Below, one piece after another: positions 6,784 to 13,400 of a stretch of DNA of 21,526 bases (the stretch's first letter is position 1; each line of letters opens with the position of its first letter). A program made the translations under genes and the position numbers. This DNA comes from Streptosporangiaceae bacterium (GTDB taxonomy: Bacteria; Actinomycetota; Actinomycetes; Streptosporangiales; Streptosporangiaceae): contig JAICWX010000139.1 of assembly GCA_025934635.1 (NCBI GenBank), positions 1-21,526 on the forward strand, given 5' to 3'. The notes beneath the pieces were generated by a model. It saw only the letters and a list, made by a program, of their open reading frames with translations, made no database searches and was not told the origin of the DNA.

Positions 6784-7657
6784 CCAGGGCGCCGAGCAGC
6801 TCTCCGGACGGGTCGTTGGCCGGGTTCACCTCCGTGATCACCAGCCCGCCGAACTTCTCCCCGCCCAGGAACTCCTCCAGGCAGGCCCCCGCCTGATCCA
6901 GCGTGAGCCCGGCGAAGTGCGGAAAGTTCGCCAGCGGGAACAGGCCCGTGTGGAGCACGTCGACGTCGAAGTGCACCAGGTACGAGTCGCAGCGGCGGTC
7001 GAGGTACGCCAGCGCCCGCCGGGCCTCGCCGCCCGGGTCGGCCCGCACCGCCGGGGCCGGGGCCGCGTACAGGTGCCGGCCGGCCACCTCGGTCCACTGG
7101 TGGGTGTCCAGCTCGGCCGGGTCGAAGCCGAACAGCACCACCTGCCCGGGCTGGAGCAGCGGGAACCGGGCGCCGAGCTTGGCCAGCCGCGGCGACCCGC
7201 CGCCGAGCAGGTGGGTCATCCCCATCGTGTCGGCCACCGCGGAGTCGCTCTGCGCTGAGTCAGCCAACACGGGCGTGTGCAGGTCCGCGTCCCCGTCGAA
7301 GTACACCAGGCCGCCGTCCGAGCCGGAACCGGCCAGCACCCCGAGCGTGATCGTGCAGTCGCCCCCCAGCACCAGCGGCAGCCGCCCCGCTTCCCGGATC
7401 GCCGTGACCGCGGCCGCGACCCGCCGGGCGATCCCGGCCACCCGGTCCGCATCCCGCAGCCCGCCCTCCGGAGAGACCGGCCGGAACGGCTCGACCGCCA
7501 GGTCGCCGCGGTCCTCGACGTCGAGTCCGGCCGCGCGCAGCGACTCGGTCAGCCCGGCCGCCCGCCAGGCGGCCGGCGCCTTCTCCTGACCGGGATTGTG
7601 CGAACCCGCGCTCGTCGGAACTCCCAGCACGCTGATCTGCGAGGCGTGTGATCCCAT
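6746..7657 (-). CDS. Arginase/agmatinase-fold protein with altered metal ligands
   Basis: A 303-residue ureohydrolase-fold protein. The signatures are GGDC (98-101), FDGDADLHTP (120-129), HFDVDVLHTG (229-238) and ITEVNP (274-279), in the right order and spacing. In canonical arginases the two Mn ions are held by His of GGDH, by the Asp, His and Asp of DAHxD, and by the Asp pair of DxD. Here the positions read Cys101, Asp121, Asp123, Asp125, Asp231 and Asp233, so both metal-binding His are replaced. This looks like a divergent actinobacterial subfamily, and hydrolysis of arginine or agmatine should not be assumed. AAGGAGG (7671-7665, minus strand) lies 7 nt before ATG 7657. It is divergent from a CGNR regulator across a palindromic operator. 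Confidence 0.8.
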   Translation of the reverse strand: MGSHASQISVLGVPTSAGSHNPGQEKAPAAWRAAGLTESLRAAGLDVEDRGDLAVEPFRPVSPEGGLRDADRVAGIARRVAAAVTAIREAGRLPLVLGGDCTITLGVLAGSGSDGGLVYFDGDADLHTPVLADSAQSDSAVADTMGMTHLLGGGSPRLAKLGARFPLLQPGQVVLFGFDPAELDTHQWTEVAGRHLYAAPAPAVRADPGGEARRALAYLDRRCDSYLVHFDVDVLHTGLFPLANFPHFAGLTLDQAGACLEEFLGGEKFGGLVITEVNPANDPSGELLGALVKTVAGALAPAR

Positions 7658-7680
7658 CCGTTCGGCCTCCTTGGTTTGCT

Positions 7681-7712
7681 TGTAACGCTAAGACTACCTT
7701 TATAGCGTTACA
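7681..7712. promoter_or_regulatory. Perfect inverted repeat, probable operator of the CGNR regulator
   Basis: The arms TGTAACGCTA (7681-7690) and TAGCGTTACA (7703-7712) are exact reverse complements separated by 12 bp. The element fills most of the 63-bp gap between the arginase-like gene (start 7657) and the regulator (start 7721). The right arm overlaps the regulator's -10 box (7709-7714). The spacer contains TAGTCT on the minus strand (7696-7691), a possible -10 box for the arginase-like gene. Binding would therefore be expected to repress both genes. The link to the CGNR protein is inferred from position only. Confidence 0.65.
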
Positions 7713-7714
7713 CT
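7709..7714 (+). promoter_or_regulatory. -10 box of the CGNR regulator gene (leaderless)
   Basis: TACACT (TAnnnT) ends 6 nt before ATG 7721, so transcription should begin at the start codon. No Shine-Dalgarno sequence is present. The box overlaps the right arm of the inverted repeat. A recognisable -35 box is missing. Confidence 0.5.
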
Positions 7715-7720
7715 AAACCG

Positions 7721-8221
7721 ATGCTGGTCGAGCCGATGTCCCCGGACCTGCTGGTCTGGCTGGTCAACGAGTGGGGCGCGGTGCCGCGCGCCGCGGCGGG
7801 CGAGGAAGGTACCCCCTACCCGGATCCCGCCCCGCTGGGTGCGGCCGGCGTCGGAGACCGGCCGGGGTCGGCCGGCCGGCTGCACCGTATCTTCGCCGCC
7901 CCCCATCCCACCGAACGAGTCCGGCTCCTCGCCACCCTCCTCGCCGACACCGGAGTACGCCCGGGCCTGACCCTGGCCGACGACGTACCCTGCGAGACCT
8001 GGCACGTGGACGACCCGAATGACGCCCTGCTCGCCGCCGCCGCCCTGACCCTGCGCCACCAGCTCGCCCGCCACGACCCGGCCCGGGTCGGCGTCTGCAC
8101 CGGGCTACGCTGCGCCGACGCCTACATCGACGCCTCCCCCGCCGGCCAGCGCCGGTTCTGCTCGGTGACCTGCCAGAACCGCGCCCGCGTGGCCGCCTGG
8201 CGGCGGCGGCAGGCCTCGTAG
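7721..8221 (+). CDS. CGNR zinc-finger transcription regulator (ABATE-type)
   Basis: A 166-residue protein ending in a CGNR zinc finger: Cys126 and Cys131 (VGVCTGLRCADAYID), then RRFCSVTCQNRARVAAWRRR with Cys147 and Cys151. This module with its basic tail is the DNA-binding part of proteins often annotated as stress-related ABATE/zf-CGNR regulators. The N-terminal 115 residues are the putative sensing domain and include an Ala/Gly/Pro-rich loop (24-52). The start at 7721 is favoured over ATG 7736 because the -10 box sits exactly 6 nt before 7721. It is divergent from the arginase-like gene and ends 8 bp from the convergent PPOX gene. It probably autoregulates through the palindrome at 7681-7712. 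The ligand is unknown. Confidence 0.85.
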   Translation: MLVEPMSPDLLVWLVNEWGAVPRAAAGEEGTPYPDPAPLGAAGVGDRPGSAGRLHRIFAAPHPTERVRLLATLLADTGVRPGLTLADDVPCETWHVDDPNDALLAAAALTLRHQLARHDPARVGVCTGLRCADAYIDASPAGQRRFCSVTCQNRARVAAWRRRQAS

Positions 8222-8229
8222 AGCAGCAT

Positions 8230-8853
8230 TCAGTAGAGCAGGCGCTGGTAGTTCGCCAGGGCGTAGTGCTCCTCGAGTTCCTCCAGCGTCTCCGGCGTCT
8301 CCTGCACCCGCTTGACCAGGGTCGCGTGCGACGGCAGGGCGTCCGGTTCCCAGCTGTCCGGCTGCCACAGCCGGGACCGGATGAGCGACTTGGGGCAGTG
8401 GAAGAAGATCGTCTCGATATCCACCAGCAGGGCCAGGATCGGCCGCTGGCCGCGGACGGCCAGGTCGTCGAAGAACGGCGCGTCCCGCAGCAGCCGGGCC
8501 CGCCCGTTGATCCGCAGCGTCTCGTTCCGGCCGGGGGTCAGCGAGAGGATCCCGATGTGCGGGTTGGCCAGGAGGTTGAGGTAGCCGTCGGCCCGCCGGT
8601 TGCCGGGCCGTTCGGCGATGGCGACGGTGGCGTCGTCCAGCACGTGGATCAGGTGCCCCGCCGGGTCCCCCTTGGGGGAGGCGTCGCAGTTCCCGTCGGC
8701 GTCGCAGGTGGCGATGACGCAGAACGGGGAAACAGCCAGCCATTCCCGGTCCACCGCGTGCAGCCGGCTGCGTTCCTTGGACACCGCGCGTCCGCTCGGC
8801 GTGCCCAGCAGGTCCCGCAGTTCGCCCGCGGAGGAGATCTCAGACCAGGCCAT
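8230..8853 (-). CDS. PPOX-type FMN-binding flavoprotein, MSMEG_1061-like
   Basis: A 207-residue split-barrel flavin-binding protein of the pyridoxamine-phosphate-oxidase-like superfamily. Features are FCVIATCDADGNCDASPKGD (44-63), GYLNLLANPHIGILSLTPGR (90-109), the LRINGRARLL segment (112-121), and a C-terminal FHCPKSLIRSRLW (151-163) typical of this subfamily. These proteins bind FMN or F420 and reduce or oxidise small substrates; most have no proven role, and true pyridoxine metabolism is unlikely. ATG 8853 lies 4 bp after the ppk2 stop, so the two genes are one transcription unit. Confidence 0.8.
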   Translation of the reverse strand: MAWSEISSAGELRDLLGTPSGRAVSKERSRLHAVDREWLAVSPFCVIATCDADGNCDASPKGDPAGHLIHVLDDATVAIAERPGNRRADGYLNLLANPHIGILSLTPGRNETLRINGRARLLRDAPFFDDLAVRGQRPILALLVDIETIFFHCPKSLIRSRLWQPDSWEPDALPSHATLVKRVQETPETLEELEEHYALANYQRLLY

Positions 8854-8857
8854 CAGC

Positions 8858-9805
8858 TCACAGCTCCGGGAAGACGAGGTCGGGGTCGTGTTCGGACATC
8901 GCCGAGGCCGGCCCGATGAGGTTCTTGTCCGGTTCGCCGATCGCGTCGGCGTTCTTGCCCTCGTAGTCGAACTTTAGCAGGATGTGCTTGATCGCCTCGA
9001 TCCGGGCCCGCTTCTTGTCGTTGCTCCTGATCACCGTCCACGGCGCCTTCTCGGTGTCGGTGTAGTGGAACATGGCCTCCTTGGCCTCGGTGTACCCCTC
9101 CCACTTGTCCAGCGACTCGATGTCCATGGGGCTCAGCTTCCACTGCCGGACCGGGTCGATGCGCCGGATGGCGAAGCGGGTACGCTGCTCGGCCGGGGTC
9201 ACCGAGAACCAGAACTTGGTCAGGTGCAGGCCGGAGTTGATCAGCATCTTCTCGAACTCCGGCGTCTCCCGCATGAACTCCCAGTACTCCTCGTCGGTGC
9301 AGAAGCCCATCACCCGCTCCACGCCGGCCCGGTTGTACCAGGACCGGTCGAACATGACGATCTCGCCGGCGCCGGGCAGGCTCGGCACGTAACGCTGGAA
9401 GTACCACTGGGACCGCTCCCGTTCGGTCGGCTTGATCAGCGCCACCACGCTGGCGCCGCGCGGGTTGAGGTGCTCGGTGAAGCGCTTGATCGTGCCGCCC
9501 TTGCCGGCCGCGTCGCGGCCCTCGAACACCATCACGATCCGCTGCCCGGTGTCCTTCACCCAGTTCTGCAGCCGGACCAGCTCGATCTGCAGCGGCCGCT
9601 TGAGGTACTCGTACTCGTCCCGGGACATCTTCTCCGGGTACGGGTAGTCCTCGCGCCAGGTGTCCACGATCCGGCCGTCCGGCCAGCGCAGGACCGGGTC
9701 GTCGTGCTCGTCGTCGTCATCTACCGTGAGGCCGGCCAGCAGGTCGCGGTTGGACGCCCAGTCCAGCGGGAGCGCGTTGAAATCTTCGGCAGGTGCACTG
9801 GTCAT
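8858..9805 (-). CDS. ppk2: Polyphosphate kinase 2 (PPK2) family protein
   Basis: A 315-residue single-domain PPK2, which moves phosphate between polyphosphate and nucleotides (usually making GTP or ATP from polyP). The P-loop is GRDAAGKGG (96-104), the Walker B region FDRSWYNRAGVERVMGF (152-168), and the lid region RRIDPVRQWKLSPMD is near 222-236. The N-terminus holds an acidic patch (VDDDDEHDD, 28-36). I place the start at ATG 9805 (MTSAPAEDF), where family-like sequence begins; ATG 9823, six codons upstream, is possible, and neither has a convincing ribosome-binding site. First gene of an operon with the PPOX flavoprotein. The subclass (mono- or diphosphate acceptor) is not decided here. 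Confidence 0.92.
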   Translation of the reverse strand: MTSAPAEDFNALPLDWASNRDLLAGLTVDDDDEHDDPVLRWPDGRIVDTWREDYPYPEKMSRDEYEYLKRPLQIELVRLQNWVKDTGQRIVMVFEGRDAAGKGGTIKRFTEHLNPRGASVVALIKPTERERSQWYFQRYVPSLPGAGEIVMFDRSWYNRAGVERVMGFCTDEEYWEFMRETPEFEKMLINSGLHLTKFWFSVTPAEQRTRFAIRRIDPVRQWKLSPMDIESLDKWEGYTEAKEAMFHYTDTEKAPWTVIRSNDKKRARIEAIKHILLKFDYEGKNADAIGEPDKNLIGPASAMSEHDPDLVFPEL

Positions 9806-9891
9806 GCCCCAAGCACAGCACATCTGGGCGGTACGGTCACCAGCGGGCCGGTCACCGGATCGTGAACAGCGCGTAGCCGTAGCTCAGGCGC

Positions 9892-11610
9892 TCACCGGTC
9901 CCCGTGGACCACGGTGCCGCCCGCCACGGTGGTCACCACCGAGGTGCTGCCGATGTCACCCGGCGGGACTGCGAAAATATCCTGGTCGAGCACGGCCAGG
10001 TCAGCCCGCATCCCCGGCCGCAGCCGCCCGGCCACGTCCTCCTCGTGGTTCACCCACGCCACCCCGGCGGTGAACGCGTCCACCGCGGCGTCCACGGTGA
10101 TCGCCTGGTCCGGCAGGAACGGGTGCGCGCACTCCGGCTCACCCGGCCGTCCCAGCCGCTCGGACAGCACCCGGTTGACCGCGACGTGCATCTCCTGCAG
10201 CGGGTCGGCACTCGACACCGGCCAGTCGCTGCCGAACGCGATCCGGGTGCCCAGCCCCAGCAGCGAGCCGATCTGGTACTGCCAGCGGGCGCGTTCCGGC
10301 CCGACGAACGGCAGGGTCAGCTCGTCCATCTGCATCGTGTCGCACGCCCACAGCGGCTGGAAGTTGGCCACCACGTCCAGCTCGGCGAACCGGCTCATGT
10401 CCCGCGGCGTGATGAACTGCAGGTGGGCCAGGTGGTGCCGGGCCGCCCGGCGCTGCCCGGCCGGCAGGGCCGCCAGGGCGTCCAGGGCGGTGCTCACCGC
10501 GAGGTCGCCGATGGCGTGGAAGTGCAGCTGGAACCCTTCGGCGCCGAGCCGCCGGACCGCCTCGGCCAGCAGTTCGGGCTCGATGAACAGCCGCCCCGAG
10601 TGGTCGGTGGGATGCCCGGCCCGGTCCAGGTAGGGCGAGGACATGGCGGCGGTGAACGTCTCGCACACCCCGTCGAGCATCAGCTTGACGGTGGTCGCCC
10701 GGAACTGCCCCTGCCCGGACGGTGGCGACCCGAACTGTGCTAGCCCGGACTGGCCGTCCCCGGCCTCCTCGCGCCGGGCCAGCAGGTCGTCGATCTGCTC
10801 CAGGCCGCGGTCCCGGTCCCACCACAGGGCACCGACCACGTGGCTGCTGAGCATGCCGAAGTCGGCCGCCATCTGGTAAGCGGCGAACGAGTCCGGCATG
10901 CCGAGCTCGCCCGCCGCGCCCACGCAGGCGTCCTGGTAGCTGGTGATGCCCAGCGAGTGCAGGTGCGTCTGGCCCGCGATCAGCCCGGTCAGCAGCTCGG
11001 CCTCGGACGTCCCGGGTACGTGCGCCGCGACCAGCCGCATCGCCCCGTCGTGCAGCACCCCCGTCGGCCGGCCCGCCTCGTCTCGCTCGATCCGCCCGTC
11101 GGCCGGGTCCGGGGTGCGCGCGTCGATGCCCGCCCGCGTCAGCGCGGCGGTGTTCACCCAGGCGCTGTGGTGATCACGGTTCGGCAGCATGGCCGGCCGT
11201 CCGCCGGTGACCGCGTCCAGGTCGGCCGCCACCGGCAGCCCGCCGGGAAACGCCGACATGGTCCAGCCGCCGCCGAGCACCCACGCCCCGGGCGGCACCG
11301 GCTCGCAGTACGTGGCCACCGCGTCCAGGCACTCCGCCCGGGTCGGCAGCCCGGCCAGGTTGCAGCGCAGGCTCTCGAGCCCGCCGCCGACCGGGTGCAC
11401 GTGCGCGTCGCCGAACGCCGGCAGCGCCAGCCGCCCGGCCAGGTCGATCACCCGCGTCCGCCGCCCGGTCAGCTCCCGGATCTCGTCGTCGGTCCCGACG
11501 GCCTGGATCACCCCGGCCCGGACCGCCAGCGCCTGCACGAACCCCGACGGATGCGCCGGCGTCCGCACCTTCCCGCCGACGAACACAAGATCAGCCACAT
11601 CACTGCTCAC
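9892..11610 (-). CDS. YtcJ-like metal-dependent amidohydrolase (amidohydrolase_3)
   Basis: A 572-residue cytoplasmic amidohydrolase. Visible are the beta-sandwich start (DLVFVGGKVRTP), the metal motif DAHVHP (His70, His72), the second-half ligands in FHAIGD and AHLQF, the active-site Asp of FGSDWPV, and the C-terminal strand RADLAVLDQDIF. These enzymes hydrolyse amide or ester bonds of small molecules; the substrate is unknown. The start is GTG at 11610, not ATG 11628, because GGAGG (11623-11619, minus strand) lies 8 nt before the GTG. A Gly/Gln/Ser-rich loop (GDGQSG...PPSGQGQ, about 284-305) interrupts the barrel and looks like a local expansion. The gene follows two spaced palindromes in its upstream region. 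Confidence 0.88.
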   Translation of the reverse strand: MSSDVADLVFVGGKVRTPAHPSGFVQALAVRAGVIQAVGTDDEIRELTGRRTRVIDLAGRLALPAFGDAHVHPVGGGLESLRCNLAGLPTRAECLDAVATYCEPVPPGAWVLGGGWTMSAFPGGLPVAADLDAVTGGRPAMLPNRDHHSAWVNTAALTRAGIDARTPDPADGRIERDEAGRPTGVLHDGAMRLVAAHVPGTSEAELLTGLIAGQTHLHSLGITSYQDACVGAAGELGMPDSFAAYQMAADFGMLSSHVVGALWWDRDRGLEQIDDLLARREEAGDGQSGLAQFGSPPSGQGQFRATTVKLMLDGVCETFTAAMSSPYLDRAGHPTDHSGRLFIEPELLAEAVRRLGAEGFQLHFHAIGDLAVSTALDALAALPAGQRRAARHHLAHLQFITPRDMSRFAELDVVANFQPLWACDTMQMDELTLPFVGPERARWQYQIGSLLGLGTRIAFGSDWPVSSADPLQEMHVAVNRVLSERLGRPGEPECAHPFLPDQAITVDAAVDAFTAGVAWVNHEEDVAGRLRPGMRADLAVLDQDIFAVPPGDIGSTSVVTTVAGGTVVHGDR

Positions 11611-11658
11611 CGCCCCAGCCTCCCGCATCCCCCCGCCCCCGTTCCAGCGGGGTACGCG

Positions 11659-11703
11659 CCCAGCCGCTGGCTCGGTTCCTGCGGAGCACGACCCAGCCGC
11701 TGG
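11659..11703. repeat. Two CCAGCCGCTGG palindromes spaced 33 bp
   Basis: The identical 12-mers CCCAGCCGCTGG at 11659-11670 and 11692-11703 each contain the odd-length palindrome CCAGC-C-GCTGG. The flanks are partly similar (CTCGGTTCC and TTCAGATTCC follow the two copies). The spacing is 33 bp, close to three helical turns, so both sites would face the same side of the DNA. They lie 49-93 bp upstream of the amidohydrolase start at 11610 and could be its operators. Confidence 0.4.
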
Positions 11704-11779
11704 TTCAGATTCCCGCTAGTTACACGCGCACCACGGCTCACCGGCGTCACCCGCTCCGGCCCACATCCAGCTCCGGCAA

Positions 11780-11835
11780 CGACATGGATGCTCCCTCCAT
11801 GTCGCAATCACGACATGGATGTTCCATCGATGTCG
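11780..11835. repeat. Tandem pair of CGACATGGA-type inverted repeats
   Basis: Site 1 (11780-11804) has arms CGACATGGA and TCCATGTCG, perfectly complementary, around a 7-bp spacer. Site 2 (11811-11835) has arms CGACATGGATG and CATCGATGTCG with one mismatch around a 3-bp spacer. Both start with CGACATGGATG, 31 bp apart. They lie 24-79 bp upstream of the putative -35 box of the Erm-like transcription unit and have no T run, so they are more likely operators for a dimeric regulator than terminators. The amidohydrolase gene starts on the other side, 170 bp away. Confidence 0.5.
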
Positions 11836-11850
11836 TCAGGAAGCGCCCGG

Positions 11851-11888
11851 AAAACGGATTGCCGGGGCCGCGGTGGCGGATCTAGGGT
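11851..11888 (+). promoter_or_regulatory. Promoter of the Erm-like gene, possibly WhiB7-type
   Basis: TTGCCG (11859-11864) and TAGGGT (11883-11888) are separated by 18 bp and fit a -35/-10 pair. The A run and GGA just before the -35 box (AAAACGGA, 11851-11858) resemble the AT-rich element that WhiB7 needs next to its -35 box at mycobacterial erm and whiB7 promoters. Transcription should start near 11895-11896, i.e. at the ATG of the upstream ORF. WhiB7 control is inference. Confidence 0.45.
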
Positions 11889-11895
11889 CGCGGCC

Positions 11896-12018
11896 ATGGG
11901 TTGTTACATGGTGATGCTCCGTGCCCGCCTCCGGGCACCCGAGCGGGCCGCGCCGGGCCAGCGGATCACCGCCACCGCGCCGGGCCAGCGGATCGTGGGG
12001 ATGGCACCGGCTCGCTGA
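11896..12018 (+). CDS. Leaderless 40-codon upstream ORF overlapping the Erm-like gene
   Basis: ATG 11896 follows the -10 box TAGGGT by 7 nt and opens a 40-codon frame beginning MGCYMVMLRARLRAPER and ending at TGA 12018. It overlaps the Erm-like frame by 98 bp in a different register. Arg-rich leader peptides, including RLR types, are known to stall ribosomes upstream of erm genes; the RARLR at residues 9-13 is compatible with that, but not proof. The second half duplicates PGQRI because of the 27-bp DNA repeat. Alternatives: a non-functional chance ORF, or the true N-terminus of the methyltransferase joined by a frameshift. Confidence 0.4.
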   Translation: MGCYMVMLRARLRAPERAAPGQRITATAPGQRIVGMAPAR

Positions 12019-12484
12019 CGACTGGGCCGCGCGGGTCGTCGCCGCGTCCGGCGTAAGGCCGGGCGAGCTCGTCCTCGACATCGGCGCCGGCCAGGGAGCG
12101 CTGACCGCGCCGCTGATCCAGGCCGGGGCACGCGTCATCGCGGTCGAACTGCACCCCGGCCGGGCCGCGGCCCTCAGGAGCCGGTTCCCGCAGATCACGC
12201 TGGTGCACGCGGACGCCAGGACGCTGCGGCTGCCCCGCCAGCCGTTCCGGGTCGTGGCCAGCCCGCCGTACGGGATCACCGCCGACCTGCTCGGGCTGCT
12301 GCTCGCGCCGGGCAGCGGGCTCACCGCCGCCGACCTGGTGCTGCAGCGCGCCGCGGTGCGCAAGTACGCCGCCCGGCGGGTCCGCGGCTACCATGTCACC
12401 CCCGGCCTGGCCGTGCCGCGCCGTGCCTTCGCGCCGCCACCCCGGGTCGACTCCGCCGTACTCGTGATCCGCCGCCACCGGTGA
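11921..12484 (+). CDS. Erm/KsgA-like rRNA adenine N6-methyltransferase
   Basis: A 187-residue SAM-dependent methyltransferase. Motif X region WGWHRLADDWAARVV (26-40); SAM motif I VLDIGAGQGALT (51-62); acidic motif II VIAVELHPGR (72-81); motif III VHADA (95-99); catalytic motif IV VVASPPYGI (111-119); C-terminal PPPRVDSAVLVIRR (172-185). Family members methylate adenines of 23S or 16S rRNA, and Erm enzymes thereby block macrolide-lincosamide binding. It has SPPY where Erm proteins usually show N[IPL]P[YF], and it lacks the C-terminal helical domain of typical 240-300 aa Erm proteins. GTG 11921 is the only usable start in the frame; GGTGAT (11910-11915) could pair with the 16S tail. The first 25 residues are a Ser/Pro/Arg repeat and probably disordered. 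Resistance is inferred. Confidence 0.75.
   Translation: MPASGHPSGPRRASGSPPPRRASGSWGWHRLADDWAARVVAASGVRPGELVLDIGAGQGALTAPLIQAGARVIAVELHPGRAAALRSRFPQITLVHADARTLRLPRQPFRVVASPPYGITADLLGLLLAPGSGLTAADLVLQRAAVRKYAARRVRGYHVTPGLAVPRRAFAPPPRVDSAVLVIRRHR
11948..12001. repeat. 27-bp tandem duplication at the start of the Erm-like gene
   Basis: Twenty bases are identical at 11948-11967 and 11975-11994 (period 27, each starting CCGCGCCGGG), with the remaining 7 bp of the second unit divergent. The period is a multiple of three, so both overlapping frames tolerate it: RRASGS appears twice in the methyltransferase frame and PGQRI twice in the upstream ORF. It probably arose by slippage. Confidence 0.7.
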
Positions 12485-12518
12485 ATAGCAGGACATGGCG
12501 CTGTGATCGGATAGGGAC

Positions 12519-13400
12519 ATGAAGGTCCGAATCGGCATATCCCTGGGGCCGGCCGGGGCCCCCGGCCAGTTCGCGGACGCGGTCGACCTGCTCGAGCAGG
12601 CCGGGGTGGACTCGCTGTGGCTGTCGGAGCTGGTGTACTCCCCGCTGGTGGAGCCGTTCACCGGGATGGCGTTCGCGCTGTCGCGAACCCAGAACCTCAA
12701 GGTCGGTACCGGCGTCGCCGTGCTCCCCGGGCGAAATCCCGTGCTGGTGGCCAAGCAGCTGGTGACGCTGGCCGGGCTGGCGCCCCGCCGCGTGCTGCCG
12801 GTGTTCGGGCTGCGGCCCGCCCAGGATGCCGAACGCCCGCTGTTCGAGGTCCCCGAGGGCCAGCGCGCCGCGGTCTTCGACGAGTCGCTCACGCTGCTGC
12901 GCCGCCTCCTCGCCGAGGACCAGGTCGATTTCCGCGGGAAGTTCTTCACGGTGGACGGCGCCACCATCGGCCCGAAGCCGGCCAAGCCGCTCGACATCTG
13001 GCTGGGCGGCTCGGCCCCGGCCGGGCTGCGCCGGGTGGGGCGGTTCGCCGACGGCTGGCTCGGCTCCCTGCTCACCCCGGCCGAAGCGGGCCATGCGGTC
13101 ACCGCCATCCAGGAGGCCGCGGCCCAGGCCGGCCGGCACGTGGACGACGACCACTTCGGGCTCAGCCTGCCGATCGCGCTGGACGGCATCCCCGACCCGC
13201 TGGAGGCCTCGATCCTCCGCCGCCGGCCCGAGGCCGACCCGGCGACGCTGGTCGCCCAGGGCTGGGACGGCGCCCGCCGCCTGATCGGCCAGTACGTCGA
13301 GGCCGGGCTGAGCAAGTTCGTGGTCCGCCCGGCCAACCCCGGCCCGTTCGGGCCCTTCGCCGACGCCTTCATCCGCGAGCTGATCCCGCTACAGAACTAA
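12519..13400 (+). CDS. LLM-class (luciferase-like) oxidoreductase, probably F420-dependent
   Basis: A 293-residue TIM-barrel protein of the bacterial luciferase-like family. It starts with [22 protein letters not shown] (34-42) is in the usual cofactor/substrate region; [20 protein letters not shown] (62-81) and [21 protein letters not shown] (about 152-172) are strong LLM signatures. Its pattern resembles an F420-dependent subgroup known in mycobacteria (MSMEG_3544-like), as expected in an F420-making actinobacterium; FMN use cannot be excluded. Substrate unknown. ATG 12519 follows the Erm-like stop by 34 bp on the same strand, so cotranscription is possible. It overlaps the convergent membrane-protein gene by 4 bp. 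Confidence 0.85.
   Translation: MKVRIGISLGPAGAPGQFADAVDLLEQAGVDSLWLSELVYSPLVEPFTGMAFALSRTQNLKVGTGVAVLPGRNPVLVAKQLVTLAGLAPRRVLPVFGLRPAQDAERPLFEVPEGQRAAVFDESLTLLRRLLAEDQVDFRGKFFTVDGATIGPKPAKPLDIWLGGSAPAGLRRVGRFADGWLGSLLTPAEAGHAVTAIQEAAAQAGRHVDDDHFGLSLPIALDGIPDPLEASILRRRPEADPATLVAQGWDGARRLIGQYVEAGLSKFVVRPANPGPFGPFADAFIRELIPLQN

Noticed and set aside
9834..9856. Direct repeat CGGTCACC (9834-9841, 9849-9856) downstream of the amidohydrolase
   Set aside because: An 8-bp repeat in GC-rich sequence without symmetry or T run is too weak to call a terminator or operator.
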